Shown here piece after piece: positions 35,115-47,594 of a stretch of 64,000 nucleotides of DNA (positions within the stretch are counted from its first letter, which is position 1; every line of letters starts with the position of its first letter). The DNA is from Lobosporangium transversale (taxonomy: Eukaryota > Mortierellomycota > Mortierellomycetes > Mortierellales > Mortierellaceae). The notes below the pieces were generated by a model. The model did not search any database. It saw only the letters and a program-made list of their open reading frames with translations, and was not told the origin of the DNA. The stretch lies in assembly GCF_002105155.1 (NCBI RefSeq), contig NW_019029004.1, forward strand, positions 496,001 through 560,000, read 5' to 3'. The position numbers were made by a program, and so were the translations under genes.

Positions 35115-37098
35115 AGGGGAAAAGAAAAAATGAAAAAGAAAAAGAAAAAAAGTTTTGTTCATAGCATGTGGTAACCAGCATGGGGCCCTTCTCTAAAGCG
35201 AAAGCAAAAATATATATTTATTCATTTATTTATAAGACTCGTCCAGCATCTTATTTTAGCATTCCATGAAGTAAAATTACCCGGTACACAGAAAGAACAA
35301 CGGTTATACATGTACATTTACATTGTGCGATGCGCAGTACATGGTACGCGTCGACACCCCGCGTGATGCACTTGAGCATTGATTTATCACTGCGGTGGAT
35401 GATCGAAATAAGGCTGTAAAGTGAAAGCATTGACGCTTCGTATGTATATCATCATTAATAGATACAATCTGGGATGTTGACAACAACTAACATGGCCAAA
35501 AGAAGTAATGTTGGATAGTATATAACAACGCAGGTGTAGCAGGAGAAAACAGAGTATGTATTTCCTTGAGGATCTGATAAGCTTGTTATGAGCGCAGTTC
35601 CAATTTTTTTTTTTTTTTTTTTTTTTATATATTTGCCCTACGTGGATGACTCCTTTCTGGAGCAACAGTAAAGAAAAGAGCGAGACTAAAAAATAAAAAA
35701 ATAAAAAAATAAAAAAAAGAAACTTGTATATGTACTTCTAACAATGATATATATATATTTCAACCGGGGTTTAATTAGCATAGAGAAGAGATGGAAGAAC
35801 CGTTTGTGCTGATTGAATCAAGGACAGTAGATATGATAGAGCACAATGGATTTTGAGGATCTGATAATGATTAAAGGATAAGAAAGAGGACAATTTAATC
35901 CCCGGAGGATGCCCATCTGCTTTAATGATTGAGGTCAACTGCGCAAAGGGGAAAAAGAGGAAAAGAGGAATGGTTTTCAACCGCCGCTTGTTCGTTTGGT
36001 TTAGTGAAAGAGCTCTGTATAGTAACATGCAGTCGAATCAGTTGTATAAAAGACAAGCTTTTTTTTTTAAACTTCTTTCTTCCTCCTTTTACTTTTTCAA
36101 TCTTTTTCCTTATCTTTCTTACACATCATTGTTGCTTCTCCAACATTCATCCCAGCAACAACAACGAATTCATTCAGCCATCGCGCTTTATTATCAGGAT
36201 CTTGGCCCAATAATTATCATCATCACCGTTACTATTATTAACAACATTATTATCATTACACGAAAGGTAATTTTTCATTGAATACAAAAAATCTGATTGT
36301 ACAAGGCTTGGCTTGTCCTATCTAGTTTCTGTTTGGAGAGTTTTTTACAACTGGACATGAACAAGTCGCTCGATACAACAAAGCGTATGAAGTTGTACAA
36401 TGCCCGAGACCTCGTTATTTCTTTTTGCTTTCATTTTTATTCTCTCTTTGTTGAGCATGTATTACGGCTATTATGCCTTTGAGGAAAGAGGAAGGAGTAA
36501 ATATATGTTGCTATAGCATGTACGATTAGATATCTCTCCTATTCTCCTGTTTTACTGAATAGTTGATCAATTGATAAAAGAAGCTTACTCGAGAATCAAA
36601 AATGAGTTGGAAACCTTATTTTTGTTTTTGTGTACAAACATGTCACTTTGTGCCATGTGAAGGGAGAAGGAGAGAAGGGGAAAAAGTGATTGAAATTCGC
36701 CATGCAATTAAGCAGTTCAATCTACTTTTGAACCCTGCTTGTTTGAAAATGACTTGCGATTTTGTTTTGATCGCCCTGTTAAATGGGAACAACAAGTTTT
36801 ACGCATCAACTCACTTTATGTCTTTTTCTTTTCTTTTTATCTCTCTTACAACAAAACAGTGTTTTGTTTCTTTTTTCCTTTTAACCTTCAGCCTTCACCC
36901 TTTCTTCTTTTTTTTTATTTTTAACTTTCACGGCATTCGTTTTTTTTTATTATCGTTATTATTTACTCTTCCGTCTTTCTAATAACTGTTCTTTTTCATT
37001 CCTATATTTTGACAACCGTAAACAACGATAATAACCACAGCAACGACAACAGCAACAGCAACAGTCATCCTATTATCTCCTACTTCAACTTAGCAAGC
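35115..37098. other. Gene-free spacer upstream of mitoferrin
   Basis: About 2 kb between the GTPase stop and the mitoferrin start, both plus strand. It contains a T tract near 35605-35626 and AAAAAAT repeats near 35685-35717. The last 150 bases are T-rich and then CAA/AAC-rich, probably the mitoferrin 5' leader. Several frames of 60-126 codons exist, but they are Phe/Leu-rich by composition with no motif. Confidence 0.5.
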
Positions 37099-37943
37099 AT
37101 GGCTCAAATTACTGAAGAGATCGATTATGAAGCTTTGCCCGAGAACGCTTCCTTGTCTGCCAGTTTGCTTGCCGGTGCCTTTGCCGGTATCGCTGAGCAT
37201 GCCATCATGTACCCTGTCGATTCGATCAAGGTAACGTAAGCAGTCATTTTATTGAAACCAATCCAAACTGCGCAAAAAAAAAAAAAAAAAAAAAAAAAAA
37301 CGTTATTCAACAACTGCATGTAATGAAGGCAAATATGGATCTGCGTGAATGAGAGAATCAATGGATCAACAAGTTGTGAAATTGTGCGAGTTTCAAATTT
37401 TTAACAAAGAGCAATCGTTGAAAACAGAAATCAGAGAATCAGAATGTTGATGACGATTGAGATTGAATTATGCCTTTTTCTTTTCTCTCTTCACCCCTCG
37501 CACTGGCATGTTGTGGAGGAAGAGAGATTATTTGTTGCAGCTCCCTTAATAAACAGGCGAGTTTTGGATAGCCCTCTAACACTCACGTCATTTTTTATCT
37601 TTTTAAAAATTCTTGATCGCTTTAGACAAGAATGCAAATCCTTCAACCTACTCCTCAGGCCGTATACAGTGGAGTCATCAATGCTGTCTCCAAGATCTCA
37701 ACAACAGAGGGTGCAAAAACGTTGTGGAGAGGCGTCAACTCTGTGATCTTGGGTGCAGGACCTGCTCACGCTCTCTACTTTGGCACATATGAGTATGCTA
37801 AGGATGCATTTGGAGGCAATGGAATTGGGCATCATCCCCTTGCTGCAGGTAAGAAAAGATAAGAAGAAAAAAATTGCTATCAGCTATTTTCTTTAACAGT
37901 AAACGTATTGCCGAGATAACAGTAATACAGTACAGTTGGAAGG

Positions 37944-37974
<31 letters not shown>

Positions 37975-38793
37975 TACCGTTGTTGACGGTGGCACAACAA
38001 AAACGAAGTTCATCATGCGTCCAATTAAACTTGTTTCGCTCTCTGAACCATGAAATGACCTTTCTCACTTTTTGCGGAAGGCGTGTATGCGTGCGTGTGT
38101 ACTGAAAAATAAATGGTCTCTTACTGCAATGCGGGAGAGACAAACATGCCAAATCACTTTGCTGACATCCTCTCATTTTTTTTCATCTCAAATTTTATAT
38201 TTTTTTTTAAAAAAACAGGTACTGCAGGTGCCTGTGCAACCATTGCAAGCGATGCATTGATGAATCCTTTTGATGTGATTAAGCAGCGTATGCAGGTTCA
38301 TGGATCCGTTTACAAGAGCGTATTTGACTGCGCCACTAAAGTATACAAGTTGGAGGGACTTCGAGCTTTTTACATCTCCTATCCAACCACCTTGACCATG
38401 ACCATCCCTTTCCAATCCATTCAATTCGCCACATATGAATATCTTCGTAAGGTTTTGAACCCCACAGGAGTATATGATCCTTTGACACATATCACAGCAG
38501 GAGGTATTGCTGGTGCAGTAGCTGCTGCTGCGACTACACCTTTGGACGTAGCCAAAACATTGTTGCAGACCCGTGGAGAGGCCACAGATGTGAGGATAAG
38601 GAATTGTAATGGTTTATTTGAGGCATTCAAATTGATCTATCAACGTCAAGGTCTAGCTGGATTTGCAAAGGGTATTCAACCTAGAATATTGAGCCATATG
38701 CCCTCAACAGCCATCTGCTGGGGTGTCTATGAATATGGTAAATGGTTCTTAAGTCGTAACAACGCAGATCAACATCCCATCAACATGCATTAA
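37099..38793 (+). CDS. Mitoferrin (MRS3/MRS4-type mitochondrial iron carrier)
   Basis: Mitoferrins import ferrous iron across the mitochondrial inner membrane for haem and Fe-S cluster synthesis. Three exons join in phase: 37099-37230, 37626-37848 and 38219-38793, giving 309 aa. All three carrier repeats show the P-x-[DE]-x-x-[KR] signature: PVDSIKTRMQ (split by intron 1), PFDVIKQRMQ and PLDVAKTLLQ. GPAHALYFGTYEY in repeat 1 and PFQSIQFATYEY in repeat 2 are the contact-point sequences typical of mitoferrins. The start was chosen at the ATG; an in-frame upstream TTG has no support. The stop TAA runs directly into a genomic A run (38792-38810). Introns hold A tracts near 37275-37300 and 37945-37971. 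It is convergent with the cystathionine lyase gene. Confidence 0.95.
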
Positions 38794-38810
38794 AAAAAAA
38801 AAAAAAAAAA
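38792..38810. repeat. A tract fused to the mitoferrin stop codon
   Basis: Nineteen A bases start within the TAA stop codon, so the 3' untranslated region begins with genomically encoded A, as at the SmE gene. Confidence 0.9.
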
Positions 38811-39084
38811 TCAATATCTATTTCTTCTCCCTCTTCTTTTCATCTCCTCTCATTTTTGTTATTCCTGTAATATAAAAGTACTTGAAATAAAAGCTAAATC
38901 ATCCAAAATTACAAGTAATAAAAATCATGGAATCTAACGAATGTTTGATATTACAAGAGGTTTTAAAGTGATATATTGATAAACAAAAAGACTATAATGT
39001 GAGTGTGCGACCAAATATAAAAGGGTGGATTTTTTGTTCGACTTGATATGAAAATGACAATGACAATGAGAATGAGAATGTATA

Positions 39085-39118
<34 letters not shown>

Positions 39119-39203
39119 CCTTCCACGACTGCATCAACATCGAGCTGATTACTATTTAGTGGAGACAACTAGTTTTTTTTTTTTTTTTTTTTTTTTTTAT
39201 CTT
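38794..39203. other. Convergent 3' spacer
   Basis: A 410-base gap between the mitoferrin and cystathionine lyase stops, with long T tracts near 39089-39118 and 39173-39198. No gene was seen. Confidence 0.5.
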
Positions 39204-41091
39204 TTAGTTGGCAAGTTTAAGTGCCCCGGATGTTGTCAGCGCATGGTACAGATCCTCCAAAAGATCTTCGACATCTTCAATGCCTACACATAGGCGGATC
39301 AAATCCTCGGGCATGGCACGCTCTGCGCGCACTGCAGCAGGAATACTGGCATGAGACATGCGACATGGCATACTACAATAGAAAACCCATAAAAACTAAC
39401 ATAAGTATTTTGAAACTTACAAAATAACTATTATGCTGTTCACCATCGTGTTATATTAAAAGTAAAGAGAATAGCGTTCCTATTCATTACCTGATCAAAG
39501 AGTTGACACAGCCAAAGCTTACACTAATACCCCAAAGGCGTGTCAATTCAACCAATTTTTCGCTCAGTTCGACATCACCCGTTTCGAAGCTGAGGACAGC
39601 ACCCGGTCCTGCTGACATCTTTGCATGCAGCTCGTATTGAGGGTGTGTCTTGAGCCCTGGGTAATGGACCTTGAAGTTATGTGCCTGTAAAAAGTCTGCA
39701 ATCTTCATAGCGCTAGCCTGCTGGCGATCCATGCGTACTGCAAGTGTCTTGACACCTCTCATTAACAGCCAACAGTCGAAGGGTCCAAGGCCGACCCCTG
39801 TAGCATTGATTGTGAAATAGATTTTCTATTCATGGTGCGCATGTATATATATATAACCGGTAAGTAATAAAAAAAAAAGAGTAAAGAGATACAGAAGCAC
39901 ATCGCTGAACATATTAATCAATTTCGGAAGGGACACATACATCAGCAATGGCGTCGTCCTTGACAGCGACAACTCCAGCCATGAGATCGTGGTGTCCGCT
40001 GAGATACTTGGTTCCTGAGTGGTATACAATATCGGCGCCAAGCTCCAATGGCCTCTGAAGGTAAGGTGACATCATGGTATTATCAACAACAACAAGCGCA
40101 TTGGGGCAACGCTCGTGCACAATCTCTGAGATCCGTGGGATATCTGCAATCTTCATCAATGGGTTGGTAGGAGTCTCCAGCAAGACAAGACGTGTCTTTT
40201 CTGAAAGGTAAGGAATGATGGCTTCCGAGTTTGTAGTGTCGATGTGGTGTGTCTTGACATTATTGTGTGTAGCCAAGAAGCTTAGTAGTCGATTTGTGCC
40301 TGAAGGATGGTCATTTTTTGTATGTTTGTGTCACAAGTGACAAGGAAAAGGATGAGTTGGTTTTGAGCAAGTGTGAGTTTTTTGGGAAGTGGTTGTAGCG
40401 TTGGTTTAGTGCATATTGTCAAAGTAGTAGCAAATGAGATTCAAGAGATCTGTTCAAACTACCGATCACATCATTTTCCCTCTTTTTTCTCAGGCTAGGT
40501 TAAAGCAAATCCAGCCGAATAACAAAAAAAAAAAAAAAAAAAAAAAAAGAGCACCGGTCCCAGAAGCAATTAGTGATTTGTTTCCTTTTTATGATGATTA
40601 CCTCCATAAAGATCGTTTCCTGCAATAACCTCTTCGTTGGCCTTGACAAGCCGAGTAATGACATCCAGAGCAGTCATACCACTGTTGACTGCAAAGGCAC
40701 GCTTTGCGGACATGATCTTGGCAAGATGATTCTCTATTTTGATAATAAATGTTGGGTTACAAATAATTCAAGTCCGTTTAGTCTTTTGTCTGTTCCACTT
40801 TGACTGTTTTGTTTCCCTGTCATGAATGCAACTCTGGAAGCTGAATGAATCGAATTGAAGTTAGAATTGACTTTTTCATTCTTTACCAACATGAGAACGG
40901 GTAGGATTTCCGGAACGAGAGTAATCATATTCTCCCATCTGTGTGGAAGATTGTTGCTTAAATGTGGCTGTCTGATAGATAGGCATAGAGGCTGCGTTGT
41001 AATTGTCCTTTGGACCCTTTCCGTCCGAGTTGTCGACATAGACAAGCTCTGTGGCAGGTCTGTATTTGATTCGTGTGGTGTTGTCAGCCAT
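39204..41091 (-). CDS. Cystathionine beta-lyase (PLP enzyme)
   Basis: This transsulfuration enzyme cleaves cystathionine to homocysteine, pyruvate and ammonia in methionine synthesis. Five exons join in phase: 41091-40887, 40733-40602, 40299-39941, 39825-39491 and 39372-39204, giving 399 aa. The PLP lysine lies in YHSGTKYLSGHHDLMAG. The phosphate-binding tyrosine region is EYDYSRSGNPTR, and LLETPTNPLMKIADI and VVVDNTMMSPYLQRPLELGA are typical of the Cys/Met metabolism family. The N-terminus (residues 1-50, NAASMPIYQTATFKQ) resembles fungal beta-lyases. Gamma-lyase or gamma-synthase cannot be fully excluded from sequence alone. An intron holds an A tract (about 40525-40548). The start is the ATG at 41091; an in-frame TTG lies upstream. 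Confidence 0.88.
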
Positions 41092-42134
41092 GTCTGATAT
41101 GTACAAGCAAAGAGTCCCGAGCGTAATATATGTGTGAACAATAGAGAGTGTATGGAAATGAAAGTGAGAGAATCGTCTGATATGGGATGTTGTCCTAAAA
41201 GGGAGTGAAGATGAAGAGAAGATGGGTGAAGGAAAAAGAGACCCAAAAAGTCAAAAAATTAGGTCAAGTGCAAATAAGACATTTCAAGAAAGCACCCACA
41301 CAGAGCATAAGAGTCATCTCGCCTCAGTCAAACTGAATACATTAAACCTTGTTGGATACACAAGCTTCTGTCAACAGTCACTGACATGGCGACATCAATC
41401 TCTTAATTTGTGTCACGGGATCGTAGCGTTGTAACGCTAGTAGTTGCCATTTCTGCTGTTGTTATCACTGTTATTGCTATTGCTGCTTGTGGTGCCAGAG
41501 ATGATCCTTGTGATCGAATACAAGGACTATGTTCTTTGCTGGCACATCAAATAGTTCTGTAGGACACTGCAGGTCTTCCCGTCTGCCATCATGTCATGAT
41601 GTAGATATCATTGACAGCTAGGACAATAAAGACAATGGAGGTAATCTTCCCATATAATGTCCACCTGCTGGATACTTATTGCTGACCCAAATACTTCTTC
41701 GCGCCGACAAGGACATACTTAAGTGAGCGGTCCTCTAGATGTATAGTGAATATAGAAAAAAGAGTTACAGTAAAAAAAAAGAGAAGACGAACAAGGATGT
41801 TTAGTAGCTATAACCTTTTTAATTCACCAAGATAAACAAACTACAAAGACAAGAGAGCAGAAGCTGGAGAAAAGGCTACGAGGAGAAGAGTTTGCTATTA
41901 TCACGAAGGAATGTAAGGGAAGTCGATATCGATAAGGTGAAGTGCTCGACATCGTAATTACTAGAATAGATCTTAATTTCTTCAACCAATCAATGTCTCC
42001 CTTCACAAGCTACGTGCAATTTACGCGACTGGATATTTGTACATGTACGTGTAGGAAAAATAAAAAATAAACTTGAACCAAAGCATCGCCCAGGCCGCTT
42101 TTACACATTCAACTCTTAATTTCAACTCATTGTC
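41092..42134. other. Divergent spacer, no gene seen
   Basis: About 1 kb between the divergent starts of cystathionine beta-lyase and the BRAT1-like gene. It has fewer homopolymers than other gaps. No convincing frame or named regulatory site was seen. Confidence 0.5.
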
Positions 42135-42961
42135 ATGGTGCATAGCATTCCAGATCCCGCTTCAGGACAAACCCTTGAAGAGCTTCACAGAGTAGTCGTG
42201 GCACTGCCGCGTATGCCCAAAAATATCGTCGACGATACTCGTCACGAAAAAGTGCTGTCCTATATATCTGCCTTTATTGCACAGGAAGATCCTGTGTTGA
42301 TCCATACAATGTTGGTTGATTGGGCTATCCTTGATATCTTTCAGGTTGGATAAATCAACTGTTGAGGCAAAGCTTTTCTATTGTATTTTATATAAGCTAT
42401 TTCTACCTCTTCGATAGCTTACCATTAATATCTTTCTTTTTTTTTTTTTAATAAAAAAAAAAAAAAAAAAAAAAAAGGCTTGCCTTACTTCTGATCAGGA
42501 TTATCGTGTCAGCTGTGTAGCACTACGTCTCTTAGGTTACTTACTGAAGCATGACCCTACACCAGCAACGACCATTAGTAGCAGTGGTAGCAGTAATGAT
42601 AACAATATACCTAACGTATGGCAACAACTTGAAACTCATTATCCGATTATTCTGAAATTCATGATTGACAACACTATGGGAGAGGAAGCTTTAACACGTT
42701 ACTCATGTTGGTTCGCGTGGGAACACGCAGTCAAATATGATGGCGGCGCACGATGGTAAAATCAATTGTAGAGCAGGCTTTGAAGAAAGGCATTGGGAGA
42801 TTAAAGTCATCAGATTAACATCTAACTCTAACGTTTGATGCTTTTGCGTACAAAACAAAAAAAAAAAAACAACAACAACAATCACAGGCTATTGGAGACA
42901 GGGAAATCCGCTGGCATGGTCACTGCTGCGCTCAAAGATACCAGCACTTATGTATGATATG

Positions 42962-42994
<33 letters not shown>

Positions 42995-45858
42995 TTTTTT
43001 TTTTTTTTTTTTTTGGATGTATCCTAAATCGACATTTTTTTTTTATCCCTAATGGGCTATTTGATATTTAGGTACTGAGCGCAGCGTGTCGGTTTTTGGT
43101 AGCCATTATTGAGAACCGTAGCATTGACATAGAACGGATCACAGCTCATGATACGCTATTGGACACACTGCTGGAGTCAATATCTTTATACAAATTAATT
43201 CATACCATGATGACAGACCAGGATCTGGAGAGTAATAGAGTCGCAGGCTTGGAGTTCCTGTGGATGGTAACAGATGCTAGATCAGATCATGGATCGGCAT
43301 TTCTACGTCAAAGTCAACTGGTAACGTTTGTTTGCTGTAATCCGCTTTTTTTTATATTTTATTTTTTCCGGTAAATATAGAGGTCGCAGATACGTAGACC
43401 GGGATATGTTTAAGCATAGCATTTCAACAGTTTTTTTTTTCTTTTTTTTTTCTTTTTTTTTATCGACTATAGCTTTTCTCATACATGGACTTACTTATGG
43501 ATGATTCACGATTAGTCAGAAGTAGAGCCTTGGATATTCTTTCCATTTTATTGGAATCAACAGCTAATCCTTTGAGCATCCTCGGGAAGGACATAGCACC
43601 GACGCAAGGGATGGAGCTGGACAAATCAGATGACCAAGCTATGGTCGAATGTGAGTTTCCAATCTTTCCTCAAAAGCTTTCCGTTTACGAACATTGCTAC
43701 AGTCCATCATAAGAAGAGCCAAGTTTTTTTTATCTAACATCTATTCCGGTATACATTAGGCTTTAATTATTTGTTGGATCATGATGTATATTCATTGATC
43801 ATCCTCACGGACTCACTCAAGGCACTTCATGTGGCAACGGGTATTTTGGATGCAATGATCAAACCTTTACGTCAAAGTGAGGAAATGCATGGCATCGGAA
43901 CCGATTTTAAGGATACTATAGTATCAGTCATCCTTTGGATTTTGCAGGCATTGCAGGAGAACACAAAGGGAGGTCCAATGGCTGCTGTTAGTCATATCCA
44001 AGCTAATACTATCATAGTACAGGGCAAAGGCAAGCTTGCACATCAACTTAACCAACCTGGCTTTCAATCTTTGGTCAAATCGCAGAGTCAAGCAAAGCCA
44101 ATGAAAGGCGCTTCAGCGGCAGCAGCTAGAGGTGGCACGCTATCCAAGACGATAGTCTTATCAGCTCTCAAGGCTCTCCAAAGTTTGGCCTTATTATTCC
44201 CGGAAACGGTAGAAAAGAGTGCCGCTATCCATATGATACTATTGATTTTACTTGATCAAAAGCTATGCTCAGATCAGAGGGTTTTCAAGGCATGCTTGAC
44301 AGCACTCCCTATTGTTCTAAAGACAAAGATTCAGGATGGACAGTTACTAGATGAGCAGTTGTTTGCGAATGCAATGATGGTTATCCTCGGACTTTTACAA
44401 CGCCAGAGTGTTGGAAGTACATCTGTCAAGTTGATTCTCACAGCCATCCTTGAGTTTTTTGCAGACAATACTATCGGATCAATACTGTCAAATGAGGTGA
44501 GGGAGCTATCCACGATGAAAATGTTTGAAGAAAAAAAAAAAAAAAAAAAGTTTGGTAATACTAAGCTTTACTGAGATATTTTTTTTTTCTCTCGATATCT
44601 CGGTGCGGGTGAGTAGAAAGTAGGGCTGGATCTGGCAAATGCTCTAGGGCTCAAGCTATATGACATGGAGTGGGATGTACGCGATAATGTAATTGAGTTT
44701 ATTGGTACACTTTTCAGAAATGTAAGTTTAAAGGGACTCGCTATGCCTTATTGAATGAGCTACGGATCGCAATCATATGGTCTAAACACTGACCCCTAAT
44801 CATTCTTATTTACGTTCGTAGGCAGAAACAAATCATGGTGTGGATTGGGCACTAAAGCATGATCTTCTCGAGGTTGTCTTCCAGAAACTTTCGGATGAGG
44901 AGGCGTATGTTCGAGCTACTAGTATTTATACCTTTGAATCAATTATGCGTCATCCTCAAGGATGGAAGAGGATGTGCGGCAAAAATCTGGATGAGCGACT
45001 CAGCAGTCAGTTACCATCGTTAATCCAAGATAGCGAGGCTTTTGTAAGGCGTGCAGTACTGGAGGCAATGATCTGTCTAGTCACAGAACGCGACTCTGGT
45101 ACAATTGTCATGGTCCATGGAACACATCTCTTCCAGGAGTAAGTCAAAAAAAAAAAAAAAAAAAAAAAGCCTATCAATGAAAGAAAGCGTGCGGATTTAT
45201 TTATTTGCTTATTTATTTTACTTTTTCTCTTTGTAACAAACTTTATAGTTCAACATTCATGTCACGGTTGACATTAGATGACAGTGACTGGGAGGTTCGT
45301 ATCCGTGCCTGTGAGTTTATTGCAGCCATCTGGAGTGATTGTATGGAACTTTCAGGATCAGACAGTCGAGAGGATGGGGAGGATGGCGATGCTAAAGAAG
45401 GACGTTCCACAAAGCGACAAAAGGACTCACATATCTCCAAACCATCGTCATCCTGGTTTTTTGATATTCGGGGAGATAGAATTCTGGTCGAGGCTGCTCT
45501 GGACTCTTCGCGACTTGTGCGTCTCACGAGTGTAGAAACGCTCAAGCAGATCAAAGTATCAATTGAAAAGTCCTTTCCATCAGTTGTCAAGGAATATCTT
45601 GAGATACAAGCGAACAACAATAGTCTTGGTGGGGGTGAGGATAAAGGTATAACAATAGAGATGACGACGAACACTACCAGCACTCATTTGCTCCGTTTCT
45701 ACACCACATTGATGAGCCTTAACTTTGAGCGACTTGACGCGACGACCTCGCGAGAACAGCTGTATGAAGAAGTTCTGGATGTTGAGCGTGTCGAGGATGT
45801 GGTGATGGAGGAGAGTGAGAATAGAAATGATGGTAACAATATTCTAGATTGTTACTAA
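42135..45858 (+). CDS. BRAT1-like HEAT-repeat protein
   Basis: Nine exons join in phase to 915 aa: 42135-42344, 42478-42755, 42888-42951, 43072-43320, 43473-43650, 43760-44496, 44617-44721, 44822-45138 and 45249-45858. The chain is helical HEAT-type throughout. Repeated helices such as LYDMEWDVRDNVIEFIGTL, LSDEEAYVRATSIYTFESIM and LDDSDWEVRIRACEFIAAIW resemble the C-terminal repeats of animal BRAT1, where W-[ED]-VR-[DR] is typical. The protein ends in Asp-Cys-Tyr. In published BRAT1-INTS11 structures, as I recall them, a C-terminal Cys-Tyr reaches the INTS11 active site. Human BRAT1 is about 820 aa. The function suggested is chaperoning or holding the Integrator (or CPSF73-type) nuclease. Exon 2's acceptor is the end of a 27-base A run. 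The family call rests on motif resemblance and needs a profile search. Confidence 0.65.
42961..43014 (+). repeat. (ATT)n followed by T tract in BRAT1-like intron
   Basis: About ten ATT units run into a pure T run inside intron 3 of the BRAT1-like gene. Confidence 0.9.
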
Positions 45859-46028
45859 GCTTCATGTAAAAAAAAAAAAAAAAAAAAAAAAAAAGTACAT
45901 AAAGATATATAATATAATATTTATAATGATGTTAAGTACATGATATGTATCTTGAAAATGCAATGTAGTTTTTGCTTTATGGTAATGTACATTATTATAT
46001 ATTTATTTTTTTGCTACAATTTTTTTTT

Positions 46029-47594
46029 CTACCCATGGTGGTTATATGAGCCATAGTTTTCGTACGCTGGTTGGTGGTATGGCTGTCCATAAGATGGCTC
46101 TCGCTGTGGAGTATATTGTCCATTAGGATCGAGACCTTGGTGGTGATATCCATGATCATACTGATCATATTGGTCATATTGTTCATAGGGTGCCCCTGCA
46201 TTGCTCGATGGCTCTCTGGAGATCAATGGTGGAGGTTGTGCAGGGCTCGACATGGGTGCGAGCACAGAGCCGGTCCTTCCAATAGCACCGTTGTTGTTGT
46301 TATTGTTACTGTTCAGAGTATCACCTCCTGTCGCAGCAACTTCTTCATCCGGGTTTGATCTTGCAAAAATAGGTTTAGCAGCATTTAAAGCAGAATCACT
46401 GAACAGATCATTAAATGCTGCAGATTTTCGTTGCTGTCGCTTGCGCCAGACCAGGAGGACGGCTAAGATGACAAAGATCGCAGCAACGATACCGGCACTC
46501 GTACCAGCGATCCGAGCTGTAGAGGAGCTTAAACCAGAAGAAGCATTATCGGATTGAAGATCAGAAGAAGAAGAGTCTGGGGATGTTGGGGAAGGATTGG
46601 AAGGCCCACTGCCATTGCCACCACCACCACCACCACCACCAGCTGGAGATGTTTTGGAGCCGCCTTTGTTGCCTCCACTGCCACCGCCGTTACCACCGCC
46701 ACCAGAAGGAGGGGGTGTTACCGTAGGGGGATGTTGTGAACCGCGGGAGGGTTTTGGAGGTTTTGTAGTAGGAGAGGGGCTGGGCTGTGGGTTCCCGTCA
46801 GTAGGAGGAGGGTTAGCAGCTGGTGGTGAAGGTGCAGGAGTGGTCGGCTGGGGTTGTTCTGATGCAGGTTGGGTAGAAGTGGCGGCAGGTGAGGAGGGCT
46901 GGGTTGGTTCTGGAGAAGGATCGCCAGGAAGGGTTGGCAAGGGTATGGGCAGCTCTAGCTCTATTGCCTCTGCTTCGATCGATGATGGTGGTGTTTGAAT
47001 GTCGAGGATTCCATCGCACTTGGCGATCTGATTCTCGTCAAGAAGACTTGAAAGGGTGTATTGAACATGGAATTTCTAAGATGAAGAAGATATATTCACA
47101 GTGTTAGAGAAAATATCCTATTCAACAAAGTGCATTGTTTTTTTTTTTTTTTTTTTTTTTGTAATAACAAAAAAGAATAGATTACTCACATTGCTGGGAC
47201 ATGCTGCTAATGCTGATGCGGCCTGTTTGGCTGTGATGATAACAGAGGGTGCTTTAGATGAGGCTGTTTGAACAGCATCATACTTGGATCCCAATGCTAA
47301 GACGGCTTCATTTGATCCTGAGCAGATTAGATCTGCAGAGATGACGGACAGCTCCAGAAAGCCTTTCCCAGAGAATCCAAGGGTGATTGGTTTTCCTGAC
47401 TGTATTGTTTGATGAGAGGAAGGAGAAGTACAGATGATATTGGCAGGAGCAGGAGCAGGAGCAGGAGTGGGAGCAGCAGAGATGATAGTTGTTGAGGTGT
47501 ATGTGGTGCAAAGGAAGCACAAAAGGATTGTGGTCAAGAGTGTGGATTTGGATGGGATGGATGAGACATGGTATTGTCTATGCTGTGTTGCCAT
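46029..47594 (-). CDS. Single-pass cell-surface protein with Pro/Gly-rich stalk
   Basis: Two exons, 47594-47190 and 47075-46029, join in phase to 483 aa. Residues about 18-41 form a hydrophobic signal peptide (TLLTTILLCFLCTTYTSTTI), followed by a Pro-Ala repeat. Residues about 50-165 form a compact domain with several Cys and [18 protein letters not shown]. It resembles Ser/Thr-rich secreted-protein domains of fungal cell walls, but I cannot name it. A Pro/Ser/Thr stalk then Gly runs lead to one membrane span near 324-346 (AGIVAAIFVILAVLLVWRKR). The basic stop-transfer sequence is followed by a cytosolic tail with Tyr/Gln-Asp repeats (YDQYDQYD). The layout is that of a wall sensor such as Mid2 or Wsc, but no WSC motif is seen. 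A T tract lies in the intron (about 47139-47160). It is convergent with the BRAT1-like gene. Confidence 0.72.

Noticed and set aside
36602-36982. 126-codon plus-strand frame before mitoferrin
   Set aside because: Phe/Leu-rich by base composition, no motif, and it overlaps the likely mitoferrin leader.
46597-46998. Pro/Gly-rich plus-strand frame
   Set aside because: Antisense of the Pro/Gly stalk of the surface protein, produced by the repeat composition.
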